Assembly: GCF_900243745.1 (NCBI RefSeq) | Contig: NZ_LT984798.1 | Span: forward strand, 3,256,501-3,320,500 | From: Desulfovibrio sp. G11 | Lineage (GTDB): Bacteria; Desulfobacterota; Desulfovibrionia; Desulfovibrionales; Desulfovibrionaceae | Length of the DNA: 64,000 nt | Direction of reading: 5' to 3' | Shown here: piece by piece, positions 46,664-55,562 of the stretch | How the letters are laid out: each line of letters begins with the position of its first letter | How positions within the stretch are numbered: the first letter of the stretch is position 1 | Position numbers and translations under genes: made by a program | The notes under the pieces: generated by a model | Seen by the model: only the letters and a program-made list of their open reading frames with translations | The model's database searches: none | Told to the model about the DNA's origin: nothing

Positions 46664-47127
46664 ATTTTTCCTTTTTCCTTGAGACAGGTTGTTTTAAAAT
46701 ATCATATTACGGCAAGAAGGCCCATAATCCCAGCGTACCTTCCTGGCTTCAGGCCTTGTGGCACGCCCGTCTTGTCAACCCTGTGATACTAGCAAGCCGC
46801 AAGCCGTGCCGTCAATGTGATACCCTAAAGACGATATCGCAACCTCTTGACGGCATTGTCTTTTATTTCCTACGATCAGGCAGGCATTTACGGTATGCCC
46901 ATATCTGTGGCGGCAGTTTTTTTACCGCAATGCCGCCTTTATGACAGCTTACCCTTTAAAATGTACACTCTCAAAGGTAAGCCACGCCCACTCCGGCGCT
47001 TAACAGCGCAAATGAATTGCGCTTGCGCCTCCACAACGGGCGTTTGCTCGTCGCAGCCACCAGAGTATTTTTAAAGTGAAAATACTCTAAAAGATTCGGG
47101 CACTACTTTTGACCAAACGAGGCAATC
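46664..47127. promoter_or_regulatory. Divergent 464-bp region between glycosyltransferase and TPR gene
   Basis: No supported gene. A possible sigma-70 promoter for the plus-strand gene is TTGACG (46849-46854) and TACGAT with an 18-base gap. The rest has short imperfect repeats (GCGC-rich, 47000-47050) but no clear operator. Confidence 0.4.
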
Positions 47128-47712
47128 ATGAATATACGCAAGATACGTGAAGACCTGGGCCGGGCAAAGGCCAGTTGCATGCGACGCGACCTGTTACGAG
47201 CCCTTTATCTGACCATTGCGGCCTTGAGGGAACTGGGCGGTCAGACCGCCCCCTCTGACCTGCGGGGCGATATCCGTACGACAGTAAACGCTCTGTCCTC
47301 TGACCCCGGCCTTGTGGACCACCTTCCCCCCAACGTGACCTACCAACCCGGCAACGAAAAAGAGCTGCTCCAGATTTTTGCCAGGACGTACAAAAAATTC
47401 AAGGCACATGGTGAGCAGGAAGATTATGAGACCACCCTCCAACGCAAACTTAATCTTGACCGCTGGATCAAGGATGGAAAAAAATTCCTTGACGAAGGCC
47501 GGCCTTCAGACGCAGATGCCTGTTTTACCGAAGCCATGAAGTATTACAAGGATGAGCAGGCTGTTTTTGTCATGATGGCCAAAGCCATGATGGATGCCGG
47601 AGAATACGTGCGAGCCATTGGCCATGCGCGCAATGGACTCAAGGAAAATCCTCAGGACGAGACACTGTCACGCCTGATTGACGAATGCACACGCCTGCGG
47701 CCGCAAGCCTGA
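47128..47712 (+). CDS. TPR-like protein, 194 aa
   Basis: A soluble helical protein. The C-terminal ~80 residues form two TPR-like repeats (GKKFLDEGRPSDADACFTEA, then MAKAMMDAGEYVRAIGHARN with GLKENPQDETLSRLIDECTR). The N-terminal half (DLGRAKASCMRRDLLRALYL) is unassigned but conserved-looking. GAGGCAATC lies just before the ATG. A protein-binding adaptor role is likely. It lies alone upstream of the dhcA-rnf cluster; no operon with it is evident because a promoter candidate intervenes. Confidence 0.78.
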   Translation: MNIRKIREDLGRAKASCMRRDLLRALYLTIAALRELGGQTAPSDLRGDIRTTVNALSSDPGLVDHLPPNVTYQPGNEKELLQIFARTYKKFKAHGEQEDYETTLQRKLNLDRWIKDGKKFLDEGRPSDADACFTEAMKYYKDEQAVFVMMAKAMMDAGEYVRAIGHARNGLKENPQDETLSRLIDECTRLRPQA

Positions 47713-47896
47713 CGATGCCCGCAGAAGGCTGCCCTACCCCTTCCTTCTGGTCAGCGCCAGCTTTGCGGCCGCGTTTAGCCTAAAAACACGGCCGCGTCTG
47801 ACTATCTTCTAGAATACCAACCTCTTCCAAGATTGATCCTATCCATAGACAGGTGCACTGTGAAAAATATCACCAAATAAAACATGCAATACCTGC

Positions 47897-47925
47897 TTCA
47901 CAACATCTTTTAATGCTGTTATAAA
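47897..47925 (+). promoter_or_regulatory. Candidate sigma-70 promoter of dhcA-rnf
   Basis: TTCACA (47897-47902) and TATAAA (47920-47925) are separated by exactly 17 bases, 88 bases before the cytochrome start. Assigned by sequence only. Confidence 0.45.
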
Positions 47926-47952
47926 TTACAACAATGCCTGTGTCTCAAACTG

Positions 47953-47976
47953 CCGGGCTGGCAGAGTCCAGCCCGG
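47953..47976 (+). promoter_or_regulatory. Leader hairpin upstream of dhcA
   Basis: A perfect 9-bp stem CCGGGCTGG / CCAGCCCGG with a 6-base loop, 37 bases before the dhcA start and after the promoter candidate. There is no full T run (TTGCGTTG), so an attenuator or mRNA-stabilising role is possible. Confidence 0.45.
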
Positions 47977-48013
47977 TTGCGTTGTTAATGATCGCCATAT
48001 CTGGGGGGCTGCG

Positions 48014-48814
48014 TTGCAAAAACGTTATTTTGCAGTTGCCGTTTTGACGGGCGTTCTGGCCGGAATAGCCGTGCTGGGATATTTGCTGCCGACAGACAAA
48101 GAGGCCGTGCCAAAGCGTATTCTGCTGCAGAATACCGGCGGTGCTGTGGTTTTTCAGCATGCTGACCATGCCTACGCATATAATGTGCGCTGTGAGACAT
48201 GCCATCACGAAAGCCCGGAAAAACGCCTTGAAGTGCAGGCATGTAAATCCTGTCATGGCGTAAACTTCAATGAAGCTTTCCGCAAAAAGCATGTGGCCCA
48301 GTTCAACGACAATGCTGCATGTGCCACCTGTCATCACTATGAGGCAGGTGCCAAAAAATGGGGACATGAGCGGCACTATGAAGAACTGGGCCTCGACTGC
48401 CGGGAATGCCATCATAAAAATACCGACATAGAGCCAGAGCCGCAAAACTGTGCAGACTGCCACTCATCCGGCGTTCCGAACGACAAGCCCGCCGAGAAAG
48501 GCACTCCCCCCAATCTGGCCGATGCGGTACACGCCAGATGCGTCACCTGCCATGAAGACATGTTCGCCGAAAAGCCCCAAGGCTGTGCCAACTGCCACAG
48601 CATGAAGGCAGTACGTGACATGTTGCCTAAAACCGGTCTGGTCAAGTTAAACCCTCTGCAAACCAACTGTGCCGTATGTCACGGGGTCACTGCTGAAAAG
48701 CTCATCCCCGGCGCCATGGATGCCTTTCATAAGCAATGCATGGGCTGCCATGAGAAGCTTGGCAAAGGTCCTTTCGACAAGCAACAATGCGGCCAGTGTC
48801 ATACTGGCAAGTGA
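48014..48814 (+). CDS. dhcA: Decaheme cytochrome c associated with Rnf
   Basis: A 266-residue protein with ten CXXCH heme sites: CETCH, CKSCH, CATCH, CRECH, CADCH, CVTCH, CANCH, CAVCH, CMGCH and CGQCH. An N-terminal uncleaved signal-anchor or signal peptide (FAVAVLTGVLAGIAVLGYLL) sends it to the periplasm. The class III cytochrome c spacing and the position directly before rnfC match dhcA of Desulfovibrio, which is thought to pass electrons between the TpIc3 pool and Rnf. The start is a TTG with GGGGGG upstream. Eight bases separate it from rnfC. Confidence 0.93.
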   Translation: MQKRYFAVAVLTGVLAGIAVLGYLLPTDKEAVPKRILLQNTGGAVVFQHADHAYAYNVRCETCHHESPEKRLEVQACKSCHGVNFNEAFRKKHVAQFNDNAACATCHHYEAGAKKWGHERHYEELGLDCRECHHKNTDIEPEPQNCADCHSSGVPNDKPAEKGTPPNLADAVHARCVTCHEDMFAEKPQGCANCHSMKAVRDMLPKTGLVKLNPLQTNCAVCHGVTAEKLIPGAMDAFHKQCMGCHEKLGKGPFDKQQCGQCHTGK

Positions 48815-48821
48815 GGCGGGG

Positions 48822-50141
48822 ATGAAAGAACTTTTTCAGGTAATCAATGACCCCCGGTTTCACCTGCTTTACGGGGTGACGCAACGCTTCAGCCCGGGAC
48901 CACAACCGGACAGGGTGCGGCTCAACCGCGAAAACTGCAAGCTGGTTGATGGCGTTACAAAAAAAGCGCTTGTCTACCCTTACAAGCTTCTGGCCGAACA
49001 TTCTTCGCCCTTGAAAGGCGATCTGTTTTCGCCAGTTTATGGCAAGATCAGTGAAGTAAGCCAAAGCAGTATTTTTATTGACGCCATTGAACCGGATGAT
49101 GAATTGCGCCAGGCCGCAGAAGCCGTACAGAAAACCGACCTGCTCGCCGCTCCTCAGCGGGGTGAAGAGTTGCGGCCATTGCTCAAAAGTATGGGGCTGA
49201 ACACCAGATCGCTGGGGCAGCCCTGCGACACGCTTATTATCAACGGCCTTAATCCGGATCCGGGCGTGACCTGGGCTGAACCCATGCTGCTGGCACATCA
49301 GGAAACCCTGCGTGATGGCCTTGAAATGCTACGCCGTCTCTCACCCGCCAAACGAATCTTGCTGGCGGTGCCCAAGGAAATGCGCCTGCATCACAACGAC
49401 ATTGAGGTGGTGCACGTGCCTTCGCAGTATCCGGCCAGCGTTAACGCCCTTGTCATCAAGGCTGTGACCGGGCAGGAAAACCCCAAGGGCGTCGGCATAG
49501 TAGGCCTGCACAATATCTGGAGCCTGGGGCGGATAGCCCGAACCTGTCTGCCCCTTGTGGAGAGTGTCGTCACTATTGGCAACTGCGAATATTCGGGGAA
49601 CTATATCGTAAAAGACGGCAGCCTGATCGGCCAGCTGCTTGAATTCTCGCACATCACTCTGCGCAATGGCGACACGCTTGTCCGGGGAGGCCCCTTGCGG
49701 GGTGAAAGCCTGGAAAAGCTTGATCGTAGTGTTACCCGCGGTTCAACAGGAGTTTTTGTTGTCGAGGCAGGCACTATTCCTCCCATGAAAGGACACAGCC
49801 CCTGCGTGAACTGTGGAGCCTGTGTGCTGATCTGCCCTGCCCGGCTCAGCCCGAGCATTTTGAGCCGCAATGCCGAGTTTGCCCTGCACGAGCGCAATCT
49901 GGATGAACACATCGGCTCCTGTCTTGAATGCGGCCTGTGCGGCTATGTCTGCATTGCCCGCAGGCCGGTCCTGCAATATATCCGTCTGTCCAAATTCAAA
50001 TTGGCGGAAGCCGCCGCAGCCAGGGGAAAAGCACTGGATGCGGATGACGCACTGGGCATGATCGTCGCCGACAATGCCGAGGCTTCAGCCGAAGCCGAAA
50101 ACAATAACAGGGCTGCCCGTGAGCAGCGGGGAGGCAACTGA
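48822..50141 (+). CDS. rnfC: RnfC, NADH/FMN and Fe-S subunit of the Rnf complex
   Basis: A 439-residue soluble subunit, the short clostridial/Desulfovibrio type. Two 4Fe-4S motifs lie in the C-terminal part (CVNCGACVLICPARL and CLECGLCGYVCIARRP). A Gly-rich NADH/FMN region, less canonical than in gamma-proteobacterial RnfC, includes VGIVGLHNIWSLGRIAR. RnfC is the NAD-linked entry of the ferredoxin:NAD oxidoreductase ion pump. GAGGCGGGG lies before the ATG. The stop overlaps the rnfD start by one base. Confidence 0.94.
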   Translation: MKELFQVINDPRFHLLYGVTQRFSPGPQPDRVRLNRENCKLVDGVTKKALVYPYKLLAEHSSPLKGDLFSPVYGKISEVSQSSIFIDAIEPDDELRQAAEAVQKTDLLAAPQRGEELRPLLKSMGLNTRSLGQPCDTLIINGLNPDPGVTWAEPMLLAHQETLRDGLEMLRRLSPAKRILLAVPKEMRLHHNDIEVVHVPSQYPASVNALVIKAVTGQENPKGVGIVGLHNIWSLGRIARTCLPLVESVVTIGNCEYSGNYIVKDGSLIGQLLEFSHITLRNGDTLVRGGPLRGESLEKLDRSVTRGSTGVFVVEAGTIPPMKGHSPCVNCGACVLICPARLSPSILSRNAEFALHERNLDEHIGSCLECGLCGYVCIARRPVLQYIRLSKFKLAEAAAARGKALDADDALGMIVADNAEASAEAENNNRAAREQRGGN

Positions 50142-51103
50142 TGTCATCTGCTTCATCAGGCTCTGTTCTGCTTGCCATGAGCGTTCCGTCTTTCTGGCAC
50201 TGCGGGCGCACCATTCGCAAGTACAGCCTTTTCACCATTCTTTGCTGTTTGCCGGCAGCAGCCATGGCTATCTGGAACTGGGGCCTGCCCGCCCTTCGGG
50301 TCATGTCTCTCAGCGTTGCTGCCTGTGTAGTTGTGGAAGCCCTGTGCGAAAAAGCCATGGGCCGGCAGATAGAGGTAGACGACTTTACCGCCGTATATGC
50401 GGGACTCATTTTTGCTTTTCTACTACCGGCAGATGCCCCCTGGTGGCTTGTCATCCTTGGGGCGATTATCTGCATCACGTTGGGCAAAATGGCTTTTGGC
50501 GGTCTTGGGGCCAACCCGGTAAGCACGCCGCTCGTGGGCTGGGCCGTTCTGGCAGTGTCCTTTCCCATTTTTATGGACCCTAACGCCATGCAGCTTGGTA
50601 CGGACTTTATTGATCCCCTGGTGCGCCTGAAGTTCTTCGGCGCTGCCAGCGCCGACTCCATCCCCTTGCTGGACCTGCTCATGGGAAAACAGATCAGCGG
50701 TCTGGGGGCGGGCCAGGTGCTTGGCCTTTTTGCGGGCGGCTCTTTCCTCTGTGCCACAGGCACGGTGCGTTGGCAGATCAGCCTGGGCTTTTTCGTTGGT
50801 GTTGCTGCTCTGGCTGCATTTTTTCATATGTCAGACCCGGTCCACAATGCTTCTGCCTTTTTCCATCTGTGCACCGGATCGGTCATGCTTGGCGGTTTTT
50901 TTATGGCCACCGAAATGGGCACAACGCCCCTGCGCCCGCTGCCCATGTTTCTTTACGGCCTTACCGGGGGGCTGCTGGTCATGGTCATCCGCAAGTATGG
51001 CGTCTGGATTGACGGAGTTCCGTTTGCCATTCTTCTGGCAAACATGTTGACCCCTTATCTCGATATGCTACGCCCCAGACCTTTCGGAGGTAGCCGCCCA
51101 TGA
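50141..51103 (+). CDS. rnfD: RnfD, membrane subunit
   Basis: A 320-residue NqrB/RnfD-family protein with about nine membrane helices. Conserved: the Lys/Gly-rich start HCGRTIRKYSLFTILCCLPA, LLPADAPWWLVILGAIICIT, FGGLGANPVSTPLVGWAVL, and FMATEMGTTPLRPLPMFLYG near the end. The covalent-FMN motif (S/T)GAT found in most RnfD is not seen; the matching region (about 164-190) reads FFGAASADSIPLLDLLMG. It ends just inside the rnfG start. Confidence 0.93.
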   Translation: MSSASSGSVLLAMSVPSFWHCGRTIRKYSLFTILCCLPAAAMAIWNWGLPALRVMSLSVAACVVVEALCEKAMGRQIEVDDFTAVYAGLIFAFLLPADAPWWLVILGAIICITLGKMAFGGLGANPVSTPLVGWAVLAVSFPIFMDPNAMQLGTDFIDPLVRLKFFGAASADSIPLLDLLMGKQISGLGAGQVLGLFAGGSFLCATGTVRWQISLGFFVGVAALAAFFHMSDPVHNASAFFHLCTGSVMLGGFFMATEMGTTPLRPLPMFLYGLTGGLLVMVIRKYGVWIDGVPFAILLANMLTPYLDMLRPRPFGGSRP

Positions 51104-51678
51104 TGGCCATAGTACGCATGGTGGTAGTGCTGTCGGTTCTTTGCGGGCTTTCCGGTTTTGCCCTTTCGTATCTTAAAATGATCACCGCTACAGCCATTGA
51201 AGAACAGGAACTGACTTACGTGCAAGGGCCTGCGCTCAAGAGGGTTTTTGCCCAGGCAGAAAATTCGCCCATTGCCGACAGGCGCGGCTTTACCCTTTCC
51301 AACGGTGAAAAGGTCACAGTCTTTCCGGTTATGAAGGCAGGCAAGCTTGTGGGGGTTGCTCTGGAAAATTTTGGTAAAGGGTATGGCGGCCCCATTGGTG
51401 TCATGGTCGGCTTCAATACCGCGGACGACACTCTGGCTGGTGTTGGCATGACCACCATGAAGGAAACTCCCGGGCTGGGCATGCGCGTGGCTGATCCGGG
51501 CTTTACTACCCAGTTCATGAGTGCCGCCACCCCGGTGAACCTCAAGAATCAGGGCGGAAAAATCGATGCTGTTTCAGGCGCTACCATCTCCTCTGCCGGA
51601 TCTGTGGAGGCTGTGAATAAAGCCGCTCAAACGTATATGGGCCTGAAACCTGAAATTTTCAAAGCCTGGGCCAAGTAA
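51100..51678 (+). CDS. rnfG: RnfG, FMN-carrying subunit
   Basis: A 192-residue protein with one N-terminal membrane helix and a periplasmic FMN-binding domain. The flavin attachment motif is intact: DAVSGATISSAGSVEAV with acceptor Thr162, which ApbE loads with FMN through a phosphoester bond. GMTTMKETPGLGMRV is the other family signature. It overlaps rnfD by four bases. Confidence 0.95.
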   Translation: MMAIVRMVVVLSVLCGLSGFALSYLKMITATAIEEQELTYVQGPALKRVFAQAENSPIADRRGFTLSNGEKVTVFPVMKAGKLVGVALENFGKGYGGPIGVMVGFNTADDTLAGVGMTTMKETPGLGMRVADPGFTTQFMSAATPVNLKNQGGKIDAVSGATISSAGSVEAVNKAAQTYMGLKPEIFKAWAK

Positions 51679-51704
51679 CCCACTGGCATACGCCTGGAGT
51701 TTCC

Positions 51705-52382
51705 ATGAGCATACTACAAGAATTTACCAAAGGGCTTTGGAAAGAACTGCCGCCATTCCGTCTGGTGCTGGGGCTTTGCCCCACCTTGGCCGTAACCAAC
51801 TCTGCCGACAATGGTCTTGGCATGGGAGTGGCCGTCATTTTTGTGCTTGTACTTTCCAACATGCTCATTTCAATGGTACGCAGCATTATCCCCAAAACAG
51901 TACGTATCGCCTGTTTTATTGTCATTGCGGCTTCACTGGTGGTCGCGGTGGAACTGCTCATGCAAGCATATGCCTACCCTCTGTACCAGAGACTGGGCAT
52001 CTTTGTGCCGCTTATCGTGGTCAACTGCATAATTCTCGGCCGGGCCGAAGCCTTTGCAGCCAAAAATGGCGTGGCAGCTTCCATTGCTGATGGGCTAGGC
52101 ATGGGGCTAGGCTTCACCCTGTCGCTGACCTTTCTTGGCTCGTTGCGCGAAATTTTTGGCAACGGAACATGGTTTGGACAGAGCGTCATGTGGGAAGGCT
52201 TTGAGCCCATGCGCATCATGATTCAAGCGCCGGGGGCCTTTATTTGTCTCGGCCTCATACTGGCGGCCATGAACATGTACAACTACTGGAAAGCCGGCAG
52301 AGGCAAGGCCGTGCCCGCCCCGCAGGGCGGTTGCGGTTCCTGCGGGTGCTGCTCGCTGGAACGGCGTGAAGAAGCCCGGTAA
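51705..52382 (+). CDS. rnfE: RnfE, membrane subunit with a Cys-rich tail
   Basis: A 225-residue protein with about six helices, the RnfE/NqrD half of the inverted pair with RnfA. Cys in LGLCPTLAVTNS and VVNCIILGRAEAFAAKNGV are the conserved sites for the membrane 2Fe-2S centre. The C-terminal tail adds GGCGSCGCCSLERREEAR, five Cys in nine residues, which is not part of the core fold. GGAG precedes the ATG. Confidence 0.94.
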   Translation: MSILQEFTKGLWKELPPFRLVLGLCPTLAVTNSADNGLGMGVAVIFVLVLSNMLISMVRSIIPKTVRIACFIVIAASLVVAVELLMQAYAYPLYQRLGIFVPLIVVNCIILGRAEAFAAKNGVAASIADGLGMGLGFTLSLTFLGSLREIFGNGTWFGQSVMWEGFEPMRIMIQAPGAFICLGLILAAMNMYNYWKAGRGKAVPAPQGGCGSCGCCSLERREEAR

Positions 52383-52520
52383 CTGGGTGTTTTATACAGC
52401 CAGGAGCAGTTACGGCAAAATGCCCGACTGCAACGCCACGGCAACAAGCAGGACCTGAAAGGCTGTCGCTGGCAGGTGTGATCTCAAAGCGAAACCGCTC
52501 TAAAGGCACAAGGATAGCGC

Positions 52521-53093
52521 ATGGATATTTTCGCCATCTTTATCTCGGCCATCTTCGTAAACAATATTGTGTTGGCCCAGTATCTCGGCAACTGCCCGTA
52601 TGTGGGATGCTCTAAAGAAAAAGGCGTAGCCCTCGGCATGGGTGGCGCGGTAGTTTTTGTAACCATTGCCGCCACGCTTTGCACTTGGCTCATGCAGAAA
52701 TATGTGCTCGACCCCTACGGGCTGGGGTATCTGCAAACCATCGTTTTTATCGTTGTCATCGCGGCATTGGTGCAGTTTGTTGAAATGTTTCTCAAAAAAA
52801 TTGTGCCGCCGCTTTACGCCGCCCTGGGTATTTTTTTGCCGCTCATTACCACCAACTGCGCGGTTATGGGGGTTGCCATTCTGGTACAGCGTGAAGGCTA
52901 TGGTTTGATGGAATCTCTGGTATGGGCGCTGGCCTACGGCCTGGGATTCACTCTGGCGCTGCTGCTGATGGCAGCCATCCGCGAAAGGCTGGACACCTGT
53001 CGTCTGCCCAAGGCCATGGCCGGTACGCCGCTGGCTCTTGTTATGGCTGGCCTTATGTCACTGGCTTTCATGGGCTTTAAAGGAATGGGATAA
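52521..53093 (+). CDS. rnfA: RnfA, membrane subunit
   Basis: A 190-residue, six-helix protein, the partner of RnfE. Conserved: NNIVLAQYLGNCPYVGCSKE and PLITTNCAVMGVAILVQREG, with the Cys residues at the 2Fe-2S site. AAGGA lies six bases before the ATG. A 138-base gap without a gene separates it from rnfE, longer than other spacers in the cluster. Confidence 0.95.
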   Translation: MDIFAIFISAIFVNNIVLAQYLGNCPYVGCSKEKGVALGMGGAVVFVTIAATLCTWLMQKYVLDPYGLGYLQTIVFIVVIAALVQFVEMFLKKIVPPLYAALGIFLPLITTNCAVMGVAILVQREGYGLMESLVWALAYGLGFTLALLLMAAIRERLDTCRLPKAMAGTPLALVMAGLMSLAFMGFKGMG

Positions 53094-53198
53094 AGGGCGG
53101 CCAGCACGCGCCACAGCACTCAACAAGACTTTGGCGCGTGACTACGGCTGATCGGTCAATTCTGCTGTACAGCAGTTACGTTAGACGGGGACGAAACT

Positions 53199-54110
53199 AT
53201 GGTCTTTGTATCGATTTTGACCCTTTTTGCCCTGGGCCTTGTGGCATCCATCATCCTGGCCGTGGCCTCGCGGGTTTTTTATGTCAAGGAAGACCCGCGG
53301 GTTGAAGCCATAATGGAAGCCCTGCCGGGAGCAAACTGCGGTGGATGCGGTTTTGCCGGGTGTGAAGGATACGCCGTTGCAGTGCTCAACGATCCGAACA
53401 TTGCGGCAAACAAATGCTGTGCGGGGGGGCCGGAAGTAAGCATCGCCGTGGGCGAACTCACCGGCAAAACCGTGGCCGAAGCCGAACCGTTGTACGCCCT
53501 GCGCCGCTGTGACAAGCAGGCTGGCCAAGTTGGCGCGCGCTATGAATATCAGGGGCTGCCCTCGTGCGCTGCGGCTTCGCTCATGCGGGGCGGCACTGAC
53601 TGTTGTGCCTTTTCCTGTATAGGGTACGGCGACTGTGTGCAGGCCTGCCCGTTCAATGCCATGCGTATTGTCAACGGACTTGTGGAAGTTGACCAGGATA
53701 AATGTACTGGTTGTGGTACTTGTGTAAACGTGTGCCCGCGCGGGGTTCTGGAAATGACGCCTCTACGGGCCAGAGTTGCTGTTTACTGCAATACTCGTGA
53801 AAAACTGCGGGCAGTTTCTGATGTATGCAAAGTAGGCTGCATCAAGTGCCTAAAATGCGTGAAAGCCTGCCCGGCCAAGGCGGTAAGCATGGTCGATGAC
53901 CGCATAGAAATAGACCACCTGCTTTGTCTTTCCTATGGCCCGGCCTGCCAAGAAGCGTGCGTATCCTCCTGCCCCAGGCACATCTTTAGATATACCAGGC
54001 CGATTCAGGCTGTGGGGTGTGACGAGTCAGGCTGCAGTGAGCCGGCGCACACCCCCCTTTCGGCTCCTGTACCTGATCAGAACGTCTCCCAGGCGCAGCC
54101 TGGGGCCTGA
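53199..54110 (+). CDS. rnfB: RnfB, polyferredoxin subunit
   Basis: A 303-residue protein. An N-terminal membrane helix is followed by the RnfB Fe-S domain (ANCGGCGFAGCEGYAVAV plus a later Cys), then ferredoxin motifs: CIGYGDCVQACPFNAM, CTGCGTCVNVCPRGVL, CKVGCIKCLKCVKACPAKAV, and CLSYGPACQEACVSSCPRHI. RnfB accepts electrons from soluble ferredoxin. The last ~40 residues are a Pro/Ser-rich tail with two more Cys. It is followed by apbE eleven bases later. Confidence 0.95.
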   Translation: MVFVSILTLFALGLVASIILAVASRVFYVKEDPRVEAIMEALPGANCGGCGFAGCEGYAVAVLNDPNIAANKCCAGGPEVSIAVGELTGKTVAEAEPLYALRRCDKQAGQVGARYEYQGLPSCAAASLMRGGTDCCAFSCIGYGDCVQACPFNAMRIVNGLVEVDQDKCTGCGTCVNVCPRGVLEMTPLRARVAVYCNTREKLRAVSDVCKVGCIKCLKCVKACPAKAVSMVDDRIEIDHLLCLSYGPACQEACVSSCPRHIFRYTRPIQAVGCDESGCSEPAHTPLSAPVPDQNVSQAQPGA

Positions 54111-54121
54111 ATGGAGGCAAT

Positions 54122-55165
54122 ATGTCCAGCTTTTTGAGCCGCCGTCATTTTCTTCGCTTCGCGCTTGTGAGCGCGGGCATGCTTGGGGCCGCCCCGCTGC
54201 TGAGTCTTGCGCCCTCCGCCGCGTTGGCGCGGACGTCCGGCAGTGAAGAAACCTACACCAGAACTGCCCTGTTTATGGGAACCATGGTCACAGTTACCGT
54301 GGCAGGAACTACTGCGGAACAGGCTGGGGAGGCTGTGAGCACCGCCTTGGCCCTTGGCCGCGACATGGCCGGCACGCTGACCCGGTTCAATACCAGTGCC
54401 CCTTTGGGGCAGCTTAATGCAAGTACCGCCTTGAACGATGCCCCTCCCGCACTTGTGCACCTGATGCAGCGTTCACAGCAGATGCATGCTCTCACAGGCG
54501 GCGCTTTTGACCCGACCGTTCTCCCCCTTTTGCATCTTCTTGAAAGCCACCGTGACCATAAAGCGCAAAAACACCTTCAGCTTGATCAAGCGGAGGTGCG
54601 CGATGCCCTTGAAATGGTGGGAATGGAGCGGGTGCATGCAGACGGATATGCCTTGCGCCTTGAGCGGCAGGGCATGGGCATCACCCTGGACGGTATTGCT
54701 AAGGGACATATTGCAGACCTCATGTCGCGCAGTCTCAGCTCTGCGGGATACCCCAATCATTGCGTCAACGCCGGCGGAGATATTGCGGTCAGCGGAAGCA
54801 AGCTCAAGGGACAACCCTGGCGCATAGCTATTGCAGATCCCTACGGCAAAAATGCCTATCCACAAGTGGTGGAAGCATACAGCGGGGCCGTAGCCACTTC
54901 GGGCATATATGAGATTTTTTACAATGCCGATGCCAGCCGTAACCATCTGGTTAATCCTGTAACGGGAGCCAGCGCTGGTTTGGCCAGCGTGACGGTTACC
55001 GCTCCCGACTGCCTCACGGCCGATGCGCTTGCCACAGCCATGGCTATCATGCCCCCGAGAGAAGCTCTTCATTTGGCCGACAGCCTGTCGGGCTGCGCCT
55101 GCTGTCTGTTGCGCCATGACGGACTGACACAGTGTTCCCGCAATTGGCGGGGGCGTAGCGCATAA
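54122..55165 (+). CDS. apbE: ApbE, FAD:protein FMN transferase
   Basis: A 347-residue protein with a twin-arginine signal (FLSRRHFLRFALVSAGMLGA), so export in folded form by Tat is expected. ApbE motifs follow: RTALFMGTMVTVTVAG, TRFNTSAPLGQLN, GAFDPTVLPLLHLLESH, ITLDGIAKGHIADLM, and VNAGGDIAVSGSK; the metal-binding C-terminal part includes TVTAPDCLTADALATAMAIM. It transfers FMN from FAD to Thr in RnfG. GGAGG precedes the ATG. It is the last gene of the dhcA-rnf cluster. Confidence 0.95.
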   Translation: MSSFLSRRHFLRFALVSAGMLGAAPLLSLAPSAALARTSGSEETYTRTALFMGTMVTVTVAGTTAEQAGEAVSTALALGRDMAGTLTRFNTSAPLGQLNASTALNDAPPALVHLMQRSQQMHALTGGAFDPTVLPLLHLLESHRDHKAQKHLQLDQAEVRDALEMVGMERVHADGYALRLERQGMGITLDGIAKGHIADLMSRSLSSAGYPNHCVNAGGDIAVSGSKLKGQPWRIAIADPYGKNAYPQVVEAYSGAVATSGIYEIFYNADASRNHLVNPVTGASAGLASVTVTAPDCLTADALATAMAIMPPREALHLADSLSGCACCLLRHDGLTQCSRNWRGRSA

Positions 55166-55562
55166 GCACTGCGGATATTTGTTCTTCATGCATCTGTCGC
55201 ATGCAGATAGATGCATTTTGGCACTCAAATTTACCCTGAAAATCAATGTTGTCCGGTTAAGCACCCATAGCTAACAGGCTATAACTATAGGTGTTTATAG
55301 TTTTTCGTCTTCGCGGATTCAGAAGTTCTTCCAGAGAATCCTTGCCGAACAGATTCAAGCAAATGAGCTCGAAGAGTTGTTGCACCGACAGCCCAAGCTT
55401 GCTCAGGAATTTCTGATAGGCCAGGAGTAAATACACGGTCAGGGCCGTATAAATCTGGATGTGCACCGCATTCTCCGAGCGCCCGACAAAGCTTTTAATA
55501 TGCAGATTTTGTTTGACTTCGCGGAAGAATATTTCAATTTGCCAGCGTTCTTTATAGATATC

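Noticed and set aside
46745-46770. TGGCAC-containing sequence resembling a sigma-54 promoter
   Set aside because: The spacing and the TTGC element do not fit the consensus.
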